A stretch of DNA of 46,219 nt from JBIOJM01 sp044450785 (GTDB lineage: Bacteria; Planctomycetota; Planctomycetia; Isosphaerales; Isosphaeraceae): contig JBIOJM010000036.1 of assembly GCA_044450785.1 (NCBI GenBank), positions 1 through 46,219 on the forward strand, given 5' to 3'. A program made the translations under genes and the position numbers. The first letter of the stretch is position 1, and each line of letters opens with the position of its first letter. Positions 26,992-36,370 of the stretch are shown piece by piece. The notes under the pieces are model-generated. The model did no database searches. It had not been told where the DNA came from and saw only the letters and a program-made list of their open reading frames with translations.

Positions 26992-29031
26992 ATGGCGCCC
27001 GCCTCGACCGACGTGATGCCTCCGTACGGACAGTGCCGGCCCCGGGCCGCGATCGCATTGCTCGTTGCCGTGCTCGCCGCCCACGGCATCCAGGCCGTCC
27101 GGCTGTTCCCGACGCCGCGGGCGCTGCTCGATGATGATCATCCGGTGATCCTGGTGGACCACGCCCTCCACCTCTACCACGGCGCGCTCGGCAGCCGGTT
27201 CCTACGCGATCACGGGACGACCTGGGGTTATGATCCATTCTTCATGGCGGGATATCCCGTGACGCCGGTGTGGGATTCGAGCAGCAATCCGTCGATCCTG
27301 TTCCAGGCGCTCGCGGGAGGCGGTTATCGTCCCCGCGCCTACAACATCGGACTCCTGGCGTGCTCGATCTTCGCGCTGGCATCCATCCCCGCCGGCGCGG
27401 CCGCGACGGGGGTCGGGCTGTGGGAAATCGCGCTGGCGGCACTCCTGGGGTGGCTCTACTTCCATTGCGGCTGGCCCGACATGTTCTGGCGGAGCGGCCT
27501 GTTCGGGTTCGTCACGGCGTCGGGCGGCGTCGTGCTGCTGATCGGCCTGCTGTTGCGCTTCGAGCGCCGACCCGGCGCCGGTCGCTGGGGGGCGGTGGCC
27601 GGGACGGGCGCGGCGATCTGGCTCGCGCACGTCACGGCCCCGATCCCGACGTTGGGCGCGGTGCTCGGGTTCTCCCTGACCACGGCCCGTCGCCATTCCT
27701 GGCGCCCTCACGCGGCGCTGGTCGCGGCGGCGGTATTCGCCGTGGTGGTCAACCTCGTCTGGCTGGTGCCACTCTGGAGGTTCCGCGGCATCCGATCGGT
27801 CCAGTCTTTCTTCATGACACCAACGTCGGGCTGGTTCCTCATCGGAAAATACCTGGGCGCGGACGTCGATAGTCGCCTGGGCCTGCTGATCCTGGTCCTC
27901 GGCGTGGCGGGCCTGGTGACCTGGCTCAGGGAAGGCCGGCGCCTCGAGGCCGCGACCTTCGGCGGGGCCGCGCTGGTCTCGCTGGCCCTGGCGCTGTTCG
28001 GTGGCCAGTGGAGCGTAACGAGGACACTGGAGCCGCTCCGTTTTGTGGTGCCGCTCCATCTGCTCCTGGCAGTCCCCGCCGGCTCCGCACTCGCCCGCGG
28101 GACGGCGCGCCTGGTCCGCAGATTCGGAGGCCGGCGTCGCGGCGCCGCTCTGGCCACCCTCGCCTGGTCCGTTGCCCTGGGCGTGGCGGTCGCGACCATG
28201 CCCCAGATGTTCCTCGTCATGGCCGGGGAGCTCATGGTCCAGCGTCCTATGGTTGCCGGACTTCGTCCCGAGATGAATCTCCTGGTCCGCTGGATCCGTG
28301 AGAACACCGATCCGTCGGCCCGCATCCTGTTCGAGGACCAGCTTCGCCTCTACGAGGACACCGACCCCGAGAGCACGCACTGGACACCGCTGTTGCCCTT
28401 CCTACTCGGTCGCGACCCTCGCCAGTTCATCGGCGGGGAGTACCAGATGGCCTTCATCCTCCATCACCAGGTCGCGTCGTTCGGCGACTTCCATCTGGGC
28501 GGCCGCCCGATCGACCTCTGGACTCCCGACCAGCTCCGCGCCTACTGCGACCTCTATAACGTCGGATGGGTCGTCTGCTGGTCGCCGCTCTCGCACTTCT
28601 GCTTCGACCAGTGGGGGCAGGCGCATTGGGTGGCGACGCTGCCGCGCCATCACAGCGCCAACCGCCCCATCTCCGACAACCCGTACGTACACCGGGCGTT
28701 GACCTCTCGCGGCGGCCCGGACCTGGCCGACCGGTACATCAGGGAGGGCGAGGGCCGGTACGTCATCTACCGGGTCTCACGACCCCATTCGTTCATCCTG
28801 ACCGGCGAGGGCCATGTCGCCGGCGTCGACCTCAACCGCATCGAGCTGACCGACCTCGTCCCCAGCGACGGCGCGGTGGTCCTCAGCCTGCACTGGATCG
28901 ACACGTGGCGCACCGATCCGCCCCTGCCCGTCGACCCGGTCCCGATCCCCGCCGACCCGGTCCCGCTGGTCCGGATCTCGACCTCTCAACCCCTCAAGCG
29001 GCTCGTCCTGTACAACAATTATGGCCGCTGA
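26992..29031 (+). CDS. Polytopic membrane protein, possible GT-C transferase
   Basis: About 679 residues; ATG 26992 chosen over 26959 because the hydrophobic N-terminus follows directly. Ten or more helices are followed by a C-terminal soluble region with LLVRWIRENTDPSARILFED and a beta-rich tail. The first large loop contains WGYDPFFMAGYPVTPVWDSS, where the Asp and aromatic residues resemble the lumenal loop of membrane glycosyltransferases. The C-terminal domain with YCDLYNVGWVVCWSP is like the uncharacterised YfhO/6-pyruvoyl-type membrane proteins. The next gene overlaps its stop by 11 bases, so the two form an operon. Function is not established. Confidence 0.68.
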   Translation: MAPASTDVMPPYGQCRPRAAIALLVAVLAAHGIQAVRLFPTPRALLDDDHPVILVDHALHLYHGALGSRFLRDHGTTWGYDPFFMAGYPVTPVWDSSSNPSILFQALAGGGYRPRAYNIGLLACSIFALASIPAGAAATGVGLWEIALAALLGWLYFHCGWPDMFWRSGLFGFVTASGGVVLLIGLLLRFERRPGAGRWGAVAGTGAAIWLAHVTAPIPTLGAVLGFSLTTARRHSWRPHAALVAAAVFAVVVNLVWLVPLWRFRGIRSVQSFFMTPTSGWFLIGKYLGADVDSRLGLLILVLGVAGLVTWLREGRRLEAATFGGAALVSLALALFGGQWSVTRTLEPLRFVVPLHLLLAVPAGSALARGTARLVRRFGGRRRGAALATLAWSVALGVAVATMPQMFLVMAGELMVQRPMVAGLRPEMNLLVRWIRENTDPSARILFEDQLRLYEDTDPESTHWTPLLPFLLGRDPRQFIGGEYQMAFILHHQVASFGDFHLGGRPIDLWTPDQLRAYCDLYNVGWVVCWSPLSHFCFDQWGQAHWVATLPRHHSANRPISDNPYVHRALTSRGGPDLADRYIREGEGRYVIYRVSRPHSFILTGEGHVAGVDLNRIELTDLVPSDGAVVLSLHWIDTWRTDPPLPVDPVPIPADPVPLVRISTSQPLKRLVLYNNYGR

Positions 29032-30817
29032 CGCGTCTTTCCCCCATTACCGGAGGCTGGACGGAGGAGACCGGGCGGTTCTCCAGCTCCAACGGGGCTG
29101 GTTGTTGGAAGCTGCGATGTCCGCGGGACTCTCGGCGGCCGTACTGCTCCTGATCACCGTTACCCTGAGCGATCACGGGTTGGCCTGGGATGAGGCGTTC
29201 ACCGTCGAGCGGGTGGACCGGCTCGGTGAATGGTTCTGCTGGGTCGCGGGCGACACTGCTACCTCCAAGCGGGCATGGTCGCCCGTCTCATCCAACCTCG
29301 AACCCAGGCCTGTCTATCTGAGGCGGCTAGGGCCGAACGCCGGTTCCCCTTGGGCGCGCGAGACGCTCCGTTTCTTCTGGCCCTTCGCGCGGCAGGAGCC
29401 GAACGGGCATCCCCCGTTCTATGCCCTGCTGTCGCTCGCCGGGCTGGCCGCCACCCAGAACATTTTGCCGCCCCCGGCGTGCTACCGGTTCGGCCCGGGC
29501 TCGCTGTTCGCCCTGACAGTCGGGGCGGTCTACTGGTTCATGGCCCGGCATTACGGGCGGGCCGCCGGGCTGATGGCGGCGCTCGGGCTGCTGACGATGC
29601 CTCGCGTGTTCGCCCACGCCCACCTGGCATCTTATGACGTGCCGACGCTTTGTCTCTGGTTCCTGGCCGTCGCGGCGTTCTACCGGGCGTCCGCGGCCAC
29701 GTCGGGGAAGTGGCTCTGGGCGATCGCGTTCGGCGTCGCCTGGGGGTGTGCCGCGGCAACCAAGCTAACCGGCTGGTTCCTGCCGATCCCACTGGCCGCT
29801 TGGGTGGCCCTTTACCGGGACCGGCGGGCCGCTCGAACCTTGTTGGTCGGGGCCGGGGTGGCCGCCCTGATCCTGTATCTGCTGATCCCACCCTGGTGGG
29901 CGGACCCGATCGGGGGCGTGCAGGTCTTCCTCCGATCGAACCTGGGCCGGGAATCCCGGTCCCCGATCCCGACCCTCTTCTTGGGAAAGGTTTACCCATA
30001 CGCGCTGCCGTGGTACAACACCCTGATCTGGACGGCGATTGTGGTGCCGCCGGCCACACTGGCGTTGGCCGTGTTGGGAATCAGCCGGGTCATGGTGGGG
30101 CGGCTCCGTGACCGTGCGGGCAGCCTGCTGTTGGTGTGCTGGGTGTTCCTGATGGTGCTCCGCGCCCTCCCCGCTGCGCCCGGCCACGACGGCGAGCGGC
30201 AGTTCTTGCCGGCGTTTGCGTTCCTGGCGTGTCTCGCGGGGGTCGGCGTTGCGGCGATTCCGGCCCTTGCTACTCGTGTGTCCCGCCCGCGGCTCGCGAG
30301 GCCGCTGGCCGCGGCGGCATTGGCCGGCGCGGTGTGCGCTGGGGGGTGGAGCACCTGGCAGTTCCACCCCTTGCAACTATCATATTACAACTCACTGATC
30401 GGTGGGCTTTCGGGGGCCTCCCGGATGGGGATGGAGCCCACCTACTACTGGGACGCCCTGACGCCTGACACGCGGGATTGGATCAATCGCCACACCGAGT
30501 TGGACCGGTCGGTGATGTTCGTCTATCCGCTGGCGCCGTTCGAGTACCTGCATCGTTGGGGCCTGCTTGCGCCAACGCCGATACCCGACCGGGCCCACCC
30601 GCCGCAGTGGTTCCTGGTACAGAACCGACCCGGCACCCTGCGGAGTTACCCGCCCTTGAAGCTCGCCGCGTACCTGCTCAAGCATGTCCGCCCGGTCTAT
30701 ACGAAGACGTCGAGCACAGCACCGGGTGTTCCCCTGGTTGCGATCTATGCCATCAAGGATGCCGCCCTAGCCGAGACGAAGATGGACCAAGAGTCCGCCG
30801 TGCGGGCCGAACCTTGA
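29021..30817 (+). CDS. PMT/GT39-like membrane glycosyltransferase
   Basis: 598 residues from ATG 29021, which overlaps the previous stop; ATG 29117 is an alternative that starts at the first helix. After helix one comes LAWDEAFTVERVD, the acidic first loop of the PMT_2/ArnT group, and QEPNGHPPFYALLSLAGL, another recognised loop motif. About ten helices follow (VYWFMARHYGRAAGLMAALG; AIAFGVAWGCAAATKLTGW). PMT-like enzymes move a sugar from a polyprenyl-phosphate donor to lipid or protein on the outer side of the membrane. The soluble tail includes SYYNSLIGGLSGASRMGMEP, conserved in planctomycete members of this type. Confidence 0.8.
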   Translation: MAADASFPHYRRLDGGDRAVLQLQRGWLLEAAMSAGLSAAVLLLITVTLSDHGLAWDEAFTVERVDRLGEWFCWVAGDTATSKRAWSPVSSNLEPRPVYLRRLGPNAGSPWARETLRFFWPFARQEPNGHPPFYALLSLAGLAATQNILPPPACYRFGPGSLFALTVGAVYWFMARHYGRAAGLMAALGLLTMPRVFAHAHLASYDVPTLCLWFLAVAAFYRASAATSGKWLWAIAFGVAWGCAAATKLTGWFLPIPLAAWVALYRDRRAARTLLVGAGVAALILYLLIPPWWADPIGGVQVFLRSNLGRESRSPIPTLFLGKVYPYALPWYNTLIWTAIVVPPATLALAVLGISRVMVGRLRDRAGSLLLVCWVFLMVLRALPAAPGHDGERQFLPAFAFLACLAGVGVAAIPALATRVSRPRLARPLAAAALAGAVCAGGWSTWQFHPLQLSYYNSLIGGLSGASRMGMEPTYYWDALTPDTRDWINRHTELDRSVMFVYPLAPFEYLHRWGLLAPTPIPDRAHPPQWFLVQNRPGTLRSYPPLKLAAYLLKHVRPVYTKTSSTAPGVPLVAIYAIKDAALAETKMDQESAVRAEP

Positions 30818-30877
30818 CCGCGCCGTTCATTGTGACGCACGGCGTAAAGCAGACGCTTTTCACACCAAGGTGCCTTG

Positions 30878-32830
30878 ATGTCAATTCCCAGCGGACGTTC
30901 GACAGACATGCCATCGGGATCGAGTAGCCGGCGCTCGGAGCGCAGTGAATCCTGCCCGTCCACTGAACAGGCTGGTGCAGGCTTGTCGCTCTGGCGGCCG
31001 GCCGTCGGCGCCGCGATCGTGTTCTGCTCCTCCTGCTGTGTCTTCTGGTTGACCTGCCGCGTCGTGAAGATGCCGCCCGCCTGGCGAACGTTCGAGTTCT
31101 GTCAGTACGCCGAGATCGGTCGAAACCTGGTTGTTGATGGCAGTTACGACACCCGACTTGTCGAGCCGATGGCTCTGGCGTTTCTCGATCGCGAACGTCG
31201 TGGCGCCCGTGCCGCACGTTGGCCTGTGGTCAATCGGTACCCGTTGCCGGGCCTGGCGGTCGCGGCCCTCATGAGGATGTTCGGAACCAACGACACGGCA
31301 GCGGCGTGGTCAAACGGATTGGCGATCAGCCTTCTCGCCGCGCTCTGCTACGTTCAGACGCGCCGCTGGTATGGGCCGGGTTGGGCTGCGGTCGTGGGGC
31401 TTTTGTTCTTGACCAATCCGTCATTCTACGGCGAGTTCATCCTCCTCGGGACCCCGGATGTCTGGTTCGCAACGATCTTCTTGCTGGTGTTGCTGCTCTG
31501 GTCCGGTCGCGATCCGGCGAGTCCTTCCCGAGTTCGCCTGGGATGGGCATTGGGCCTGGGCCTGGTGAGCGGAGTCGCATACCTCGCGAGGTTCAATGCC
31601 ACGCTCTTCCTGGTGGTGCTCGGCGGGGTCCTGCTTTGGGAACGGAGGTGGCGGGAAACGGCAGTCATGGCGGTGACGGCGCTCTTCCTCGTGTCGCCGC
31701 TCCTCACGTACAACTGGCATCATTTCCACTGGCCGTTCGTCCCACTCTACTCGTCCTGGAACCTCCTGGACGGCATCGGCGGGTATCGAGTCGAGCCGTG
31801 GCTCTATTATCGAGTGCCGAACCTCCCCGCCGAGCTGTGGGCGCACTCAGGGGGACTGGCTCGGAAGCTCGCGACGAACCTGCTCACAATCGTACCGCTC
31901 AGGATCTGGAACCTGTGGCGGCTCGATCTCATCTTGCCCCTTGCACTCGTTGCACCGGCGTTCCTCCGTTCCGAGCGGCCAGCGGGGCGGTTCGCCGCCT
32001 GGTCCGTGGGGTTCTTTGCGCTGCAACTGGTCGTCTTCAGCGCCCTCAGACTCGAGCTGCAAGACCGCCTCTCACCGCATCATGGTCGATACTTTTTCTG
32101 GTTCGCGGCACCCGCGTTAGTGCTGGGCGTGGGGGCTTTGCGCCGGCTTCGAAGCCGACCAGGACCATTCTCGTGGCTCGCCACCTTCGTCGTCGTCGCG
32201 CAGCTCGCCCTCTTTGGCTCGGCATGGCGCGACATTGCGTTGCGGCACTCCGGAGAGACGAATCTCGGGCACGACCCCATCCGTCGGGCGCTGACGCGTC
32301 TGGTCACCGACGACCGTGTCATCGCGTCCAACCAGCCGCAGATCACGGCATGGTTCTGCGGTCTCCGGTCGATCTCACTGCCGGCCGATCCCGCTGAGCT
32401 CGCCGAGTTGAACCGTGCCTCACCAACTCCTGTGGACTTCCTGTTCATCGACATCAACTTCAACTGCATCGACCTCGACAACCGATGGCACCTCCTGGCG
32501 TCGGCCGACCCGCGGATGGCCTCTCCCTGGGAAGCGGAACTGCTGCGCGACTATGAATACGTGTTGCATCCCGACCAGACGCGACCTCTGCTCTACGTCC
32601 TGCTGCGCCGACGCACCGTCAGCCCCAGCCCGCTCGAACGGCGATTGAAACTGCTCGGACTTGCGCCAGGGCGGTCTGGCGGCATTCCGTGGAGTAACGC
32701 GGCGGGGCAGACTGGATTACCCGTACTTTGCGATTGGCAGCGTCCAGGGCGGCGGAAAATAATAGTGATAACGATCGCCGACCACTCGCGAAACGGACAG
32801 GACGATTCATGGCCACATTTCAGCTCGTGA
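30878..32830 (+). CDS. GT39-like membrane glycosyltransferase, second
   Basis: 650 residues from ATG 30878 (AAGG upstream). After a polar, Ser-rich leader and the first helix, the loop AEIGRNLVVDGSYDTRLVEP and WPVVNRYPLPGLAVAALMRM fits the PMT_2 family. About ten helices follow, then a soluble tail (DDRVIASNQPQITAWFCGLR; VDFLFIDINFNCIDLDNRWH). The last 22 bases overlap the start of uvrB, and the final ~60 residues lack the look of a conserved domain. An earlier natural stop may therefore have been lost, or the end is simply extended. Substrates are unknown. Confidence 0.75.
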   Translation: MSIPSGRSTDMPSGSSSRRSERSESCPSTEQAGAGLSLWRPAVGAAIVFCSSCCVFWLTCRVVKMPPAWRTFEFCQYAEIGRNLVVDGSYDTRLVEPMALAFLDRERRGARAARWPVVNRYPLPGLAVAALMRMFGTNDTAAAWSNGLAISLLAALCYVQTRRWYGPGWAAVVGLLFLTNPSFYGEFILLGTPDVWFATIFLLVLLLWSGRDPASPSRVRLGWALGLGLVSGVAYLARFNATLFLVVLGGVLLWERRWRETAVMAVTALFLVSPLLTYNWHHFHWPFVPLYSSWNLLDGIGGYRVEPWLYYRVPNLPAELWAHSGGLARKLATNLLTIVPLRIWNLWRLDLILPLALVAPAFLRSERPAGRFAAWSVGFFALQLVVFSALRLELQDRLSPHHGRYFFWFAAPALVLGVGALRRLRSRPGPFSWLATFVVVAQLALFGSAWRDIALRHSGETNLGHDPIRRALTRLVTDDRVIASNQPQITAWFCGLRSISLPADPAELAELNRASPTPVDFLFIDINFNCIDLDNRWHLLASADPRMASPWEAELLRDYEYVLHPDQTRPLLYVLLRRRTVSPSPLERRLKLLGLAPGRSGGIPWSNAAGQTGLPVLCDWQRPGRRKIIVITIADHSRNGQDDSWPHFSS

Positions 32831-34860
32831 GTCCATTTCAGCCGGCAGGCGACCAGACGCAGGCGATCGACCGGCTGGTCGAGGGGTTGCGACAGGGCCG
32901 GTCGCATCAGACGCTGATGGGCGTGACCGGATCGGGCAAGACGTTCACGATGGCCAACGTGATCGCACAGTACGGGCGGCCCGCGCTGGTCATGTCGCAC
33001 AACAAGACCCTGGCGGCCCAGCTTTATGCGGAGTTCAAGGAGTTCTTCCCCAAGAACGCGGTCCGCTACTTCGTGAGCTACTACGACTACTACCAACCGG
33101 AGGCGTACATCCCCCAGCGGGACATCTACATCGAGAAGGACGCCGCGATCAACGAGGAGATCGAGCGGCTCCGGCTGGCCTGCACCAGCGCCTTGGTGAG
33201 CCGCGAGGATGTTGTGGTGGTGGCCAGCGTCTCGTGCATCTACGGCCTGGGCTCACCCGAGGACTACCGCAAGATGATGGTCCGGCTTCAACTGGGCGAC
33301 TTGATCGACCGCGACCAAATGCTCTTGAAGTTCGTGGACATCCAGTACGAGCGCAACGATGTGTCGTTCGAACGAGGGAAGTTCCGGGTGCGCGGGGATG
33401 TGGTCGAGCTGTGGCCGGCGTATGAAGAGATCGGCTACCGGATCGAGTTGTTCGGAGACGAGGTGGAGCGGCTGTCGACGATCGACCCGGTGACCGGCGG
33501 CATGCTGGAATCGCACCAGGAGATGTACGTCTACCCGGCCAAGCATTTCGTTCTGCCGGAGGAACGGATCCAGGGGGCCGTCGAGAGCATCGGGGCAGAG
33601 CTGGAGCAACGGCTCAAGGAGCTAAAGGAACAAGGCAAGCTGCTGGAGGCGCAGCGGCTGGGGGCGCGGACGCGCTATGACATGGAAATGCTCATGGAGG
33701 TGGGCTACTGCTCGGGGATCGAGAATTACTCTCGCCACCTTGCGGGACGCAAGCCGGGTGAGACGCCCACCTGTTTGCTCGACTTCTTCCCGCGGGACAG
33801 CCTGCTGATCCTGGACGAGTCGCACGTGACGGTGCCCCAGATCAGGGGGATGTTCGCCGGCGATTTCAGCCGCAAGAGCACACTGGTCGAGCATGGATTT
33901 CGACTGCCCAGTGCGATCGACAACCGGCCGTTGCGGTTTGACGAGTGGGAGGCGAAGTTCGATCGGCGGCTGCTCGTTTCGGCGACGCCGGGCGACTACG
34001 AGGTCGCGATGTCCGGGGGCGAGGTCGTCGAGCAGGTCATCCGTCCCACGGGGCTGATCGACCCGGTCGTTCGTGTCGAGCCGGCGCGAGGGCAGGTCCC
34101 CGCCTTGCTCGAGGAAGTCAGGGCCCGCGCCGCCCGGGGCGAGCGGGTGCTGATCACGACCTTGACCAAGCGGCTGGCCGAGGACCTGTCGCGCTACCTC
34201 AAGGAACAGGGCCTGAAGTGCAAATGGCTCCACTCCGAGCTGGATGCGTTCGAGCGGGTCGCGATCCTTCGCGAGCTGCGTGAAGGGGCCTTTGACGCCT
34301 TGGTGGGCGTGAACCTGCTGCGCGAGGGGCTCGACCTGCCCGAGGTCTCGATGGTCTGCATCCTCGATGCCGACAAGGAGGGATTCCTCCGGAGCGAGAC
34401 CTCGCTGATCCAAACGATCGGCCGGTCGGCACGGCACGTCAATGCCGAGGTGGTGCTCTTTGCCGACAAGATCACCAACTCCATGCAGCGCGCGATCGAC
34501 GAGACCCAGCGGCGCCGGACGCTGCAACTGGAGTACAATGCCAAGCATGGCATCACCCCCGAAACGATCGTCAAGGCGATTCGCCGCGGGATCGAGGATG
34601 AGATCCAGGCGCGGACCATCGTGCGCCGGGCCGTCGGGCGCGACGAGGCCACGGACGCCACCCTCGAGTACGTCAGTGCCCTGGAGGCCGAGATGCTCGA
34701 GGCCGCCGAGAAGCTCGAGTTCGAGCGGGCCGCGGCCCTCCGCGACAAGATCCTCGAGGTTCGCGCAGCCCAGGGAGACGGCCCGCGGCGACCCGCCGCC
34801 ACCCCCCAGGCCCAGAGCGCCCGCTCGAGGTCCAGGTCCAAGGCCCGGCGAAAGCAATAA
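32809..34860 (+). CDS. uvrB: UvrABC excision repair subunit B
   Basis: 683 residues, normal length. It recognises damage with UvrA and then loads UvrC for dual incision in nucleotide excision repair. Seen: Q-motif region FQPAGDQTQAIDRLVEG, Walker A GVTGSGKT, the beta-hairpin YDYYQPEAYIPQRDIYIEKD that clamps DNA, the DESH Walker B (ILDESHVTVPQ), motifs V/VI (GVNLLREGLDLPEV; LIQTIGRSARH) and the C-terminal UVR domain LEAEMLEAAEKLEFERAAAL. ATG 32809 with AGGA upstream is the conserved start (MATFQLVSPFQPAGDQ); the preceding membrane gene runs 22 bases into it. Confidence 0.98.
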   Translation: MATFQLVSPFQPAGDQTQAIDRLVEGLRQGRSHQTLMGVTGSGKTFTMANVIAQYGRPALVMSHNKTLAAQLYAEFKEFFPKNAVRYFVSYYDYYQPEAYIPQRDIYIEKDAAINEEIERLRLACTSALVSREDVVVVASVSCIYGLGSPEDYRKMMVRLQLGDLIDRDQMLLKFVDIQYERNDVSFERGKFRVRGDVVELWPAYEEIGYRIELFGDEVERLSTIDPVTGGMLESHQEMYVYPAKHFVLPEERIQGAVESIGAELEQRLKELKEQGKLLEAQRLGARTRYDMEMLMEVGYCSGIENYSRHLAGRKPGETPTCLLDFFPRDSLLILDESHVTVPQIRGMFAGDFSRKSTLVEHGFRLPSAIDNRPLRFDEWEAKFDRRLLVSATPGDYEVAMSGGEVVEQVIRPTGLIDPVVRVEPARGQVPALLEEVRARAARGERVLITTLTKRLAEDLSRYLKEQGLKCKWLHSELDAFERVAILRELREGAFDALVGVNLLREGLDLPEVSMVCILDADKEGFLRSETSLIQTIGRSARHVNAEVVLFADKITNSMQRAIDETQRRRTLQLEYNAKHGITPETIVKAIRRGIEDEIQARTIVRRAVGRDEATDATLEYVSALEAEMLEAAEKLEFERAAALRDKILEVRAAQGDGPRRPAATPQAQSARSRSRSKARRKQ

Positions 34861-34862
34861 TA

Positions 34863-34911
34863 GTGTTCAGTGTTCAGTGTTCAGTGTTCAGTCGTCAGTG
34901 GTCAGTGGTCA
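34863..34911. repeat. Heptanucleotide tandem repeat, seven units
   Basis: Seven exact-length 7-base units directly after uvrB: GTGTTCA four times, GTCGTCA once, GTGGTCA twice. A second heptamer run follows at 35003-35023. These resemble the short tandem heptanucleotide repeats (STRR) described in cyanobacteria. Confidence 0.9.
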
Positions 34912-35002
34912 GTTTGATAAGAGGGAACGTAGAATCAATTCCATCATCCGTCGGCAAGCGGCTGCTGGCCTCGACCCACGTGTTCTTCTTTGTATTTACT
35001 AA

Positions 35003-35023
35003 CCACGAGCCACGAGCCGCGAG
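35003..35023. repeat. Heptanucleotide tandem repeat, three units
   Basis: CCACGAG, CCACGAG, CCGCGAG in tandem, immediately before the ribosome binding region of the following gene and about 90 bases after the first heptamer array. Confidence 0.85.
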
Positions 35024-35049
35024 CCAGGTTGACCGACAAGGAGACGTTC

Positions 35050-36306
35050 ATGAAGCGGTGGTTCTGGTTCCCTTGGAGCAGGAAGCCGTCGACCGTGCGG
35101 AAGGTGGGCTGGTTTCTTGCTGGTGCGGCAGGTGTGGTGCTCGTGATGGCGCCCTTTGGGTGCGACTCGGGCTCGTTCATACCGCCGCGTCCGGACGAGC
35201 TGGGGGGGGACACCGGGGCGCCGGTGTCGGCGACGAGCACCGGGCCGGGACCGGCCGGCTGGGAGACGGAGCCGGCGGCAGCCAAGACGCTCGAGCTCAT
35301 CCTGGATCGACGCGATCCCGATGAGGAGGGGATCGTGTCGGCCGCGGCCCGGATTCAGGGAGGGCTCGACATGGTCAAGCTCAAGATCTCGCTCCTCGGC
35401 GAGCAGGACCTCCCGGCGCGGCAAGTCGATCTGGTTCGTGAGGCCCTGGCTCGACATCCGCTGGCCTTGATCGTCGAACCGGCCGACCCGACCGATCGCC
35501 GCCTGGCCCAGGTGATCGACGAGGCTCGAGGCGAAGGGGTGCCCGTCGTGCTGCTCGGCCGGTCCCTGGCCGGTGATCAAGGGACCTCGCCGAACCTTGC
35601 CAACGCCAAGCCGGCAACCGGCAACAGTCCCACTCAACCCGGCACCGGTCCGGGCGCCGCGACGGTGCCGAACCCACGTTCGAGGAAGCCCCTGGTCGTT
35701 GTCAAGCCGCCGCCGTTTGCTTCATCAGCTCAGCAACTGGTCGCGTCGGCGATCCGTAATGCCAAGAACGCCCATCTCGCGCCTCAGGGAGGGGCCGTCC
35801 TCGTCATCAACACCATCGGCGACCCGTTCATCCAGGATCGCGTCGCCGCGATCCGCAGCGCCCTCGAGGCCATCGGGATCAGCACGATCAAGGAAGTCTC
35901 GTTCTCGAAGATGAGCGAAGAGGGCTCGAAACTCCTGACCGCGCGGCTCAAGGCTGACCCCAAGCTCGTGTTGGTGTTTTCGGTCGACTCCCTGAGTTCC
36001 ATGGCCGCGCGCACGGCGATGAACCAAATCTTACTGGTTCGTCCATTCATCGCGGCAGGCTACGCCGCTGAAGAGAGTTATGCCTCAGCGACGCAAATGG
36101 GCGACTTCGCGGCCGTGGCTCTGTTCGCGCCGACACGACAGGTCCGCAAGGCGGTCAACGCGGCGGTCGCCCTGGCTCAGGGGCGGACCGTACCCAGCCT
36201 GATCGAGCTTCCGATCGTGGTCAGCGACTCGCCGGCGGACTCAACGACGGCCCGGTCACCGACCTTTCAGCAGAAAATGCCGACGATGCCGACAGCACGC
36301 GAGTGA
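35050..36306 (+). CDS. Periplasmic sugar-binding-protein-like lipoprotein
   Basis: 418 residues from ATG 35050 with AAGGAG upstream. An N-terminal hydrophobic segment ends in VMAPFGC, a plausible lipobox. Two alpha/beta lobes resemble type-1 periplasmic binding proteins (Peripla_BP_4): first lobe DMVKLKISLLGEQD, ALARHPLALIVEPADPTDRR and GVPVVLLGRSL; second lobe GGAVLVINTIGDPFIQDRVA, LVLVFSVDSLSSMAARTAMN and FIAAGYAAEE. A Pro/Thr/Asn-rich linker of about 40 residues separates them, unusual for a standard PBP. No ABC transporter genes are adjacent, so it may sense instead of transport. Confidence 0.8.
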   Translation: MKRWFWFPWSRKPSTVRKVGWFLAGAAGVVLVMAPFGCDSGSFIPPRPDELGGDTGAPVSATSTGPGPAGWETEPAAAKTLELILDRRDPDEEGIVSAAARIQGGLDMVKLKISLLGEQDLPARQVDLVREALARHPLALIVEPADPTDRRLAQVIDEARGEGVPVVLLGRSLAGDQGTSPNLANAKPATGNSPTQPGTGPGAATVPNPRSRKPLVVVKPPPFASSAQQLVASAIRNAKNAHLAPQGGAVLVINTIGDPFIQDRVAAIRSALEAIGISTIKEVSFSKMSEEGSKLLTARLKADPKLVLVFSVDSLSSMAARTAMNQILLVRPFIAAGYAAEESYASATQMGDFAAVALFAPTRQVRKAVNAAVALAQGRTVPSLIELPIVVSDSPADSTTARSPTFQQKMPTMPTARE

Positions 36307-36370
36307 ACGTTGGGGGCCGGGATGGAGGTCCTTTCCCGAGCACCTGGCGGGGTCGAAGGGAGGTCGCGTC

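Noticed and set aside
34863..35023. CRISPR array
   Set aside because: Units are 7 bases without spacers and there are no cas genes.
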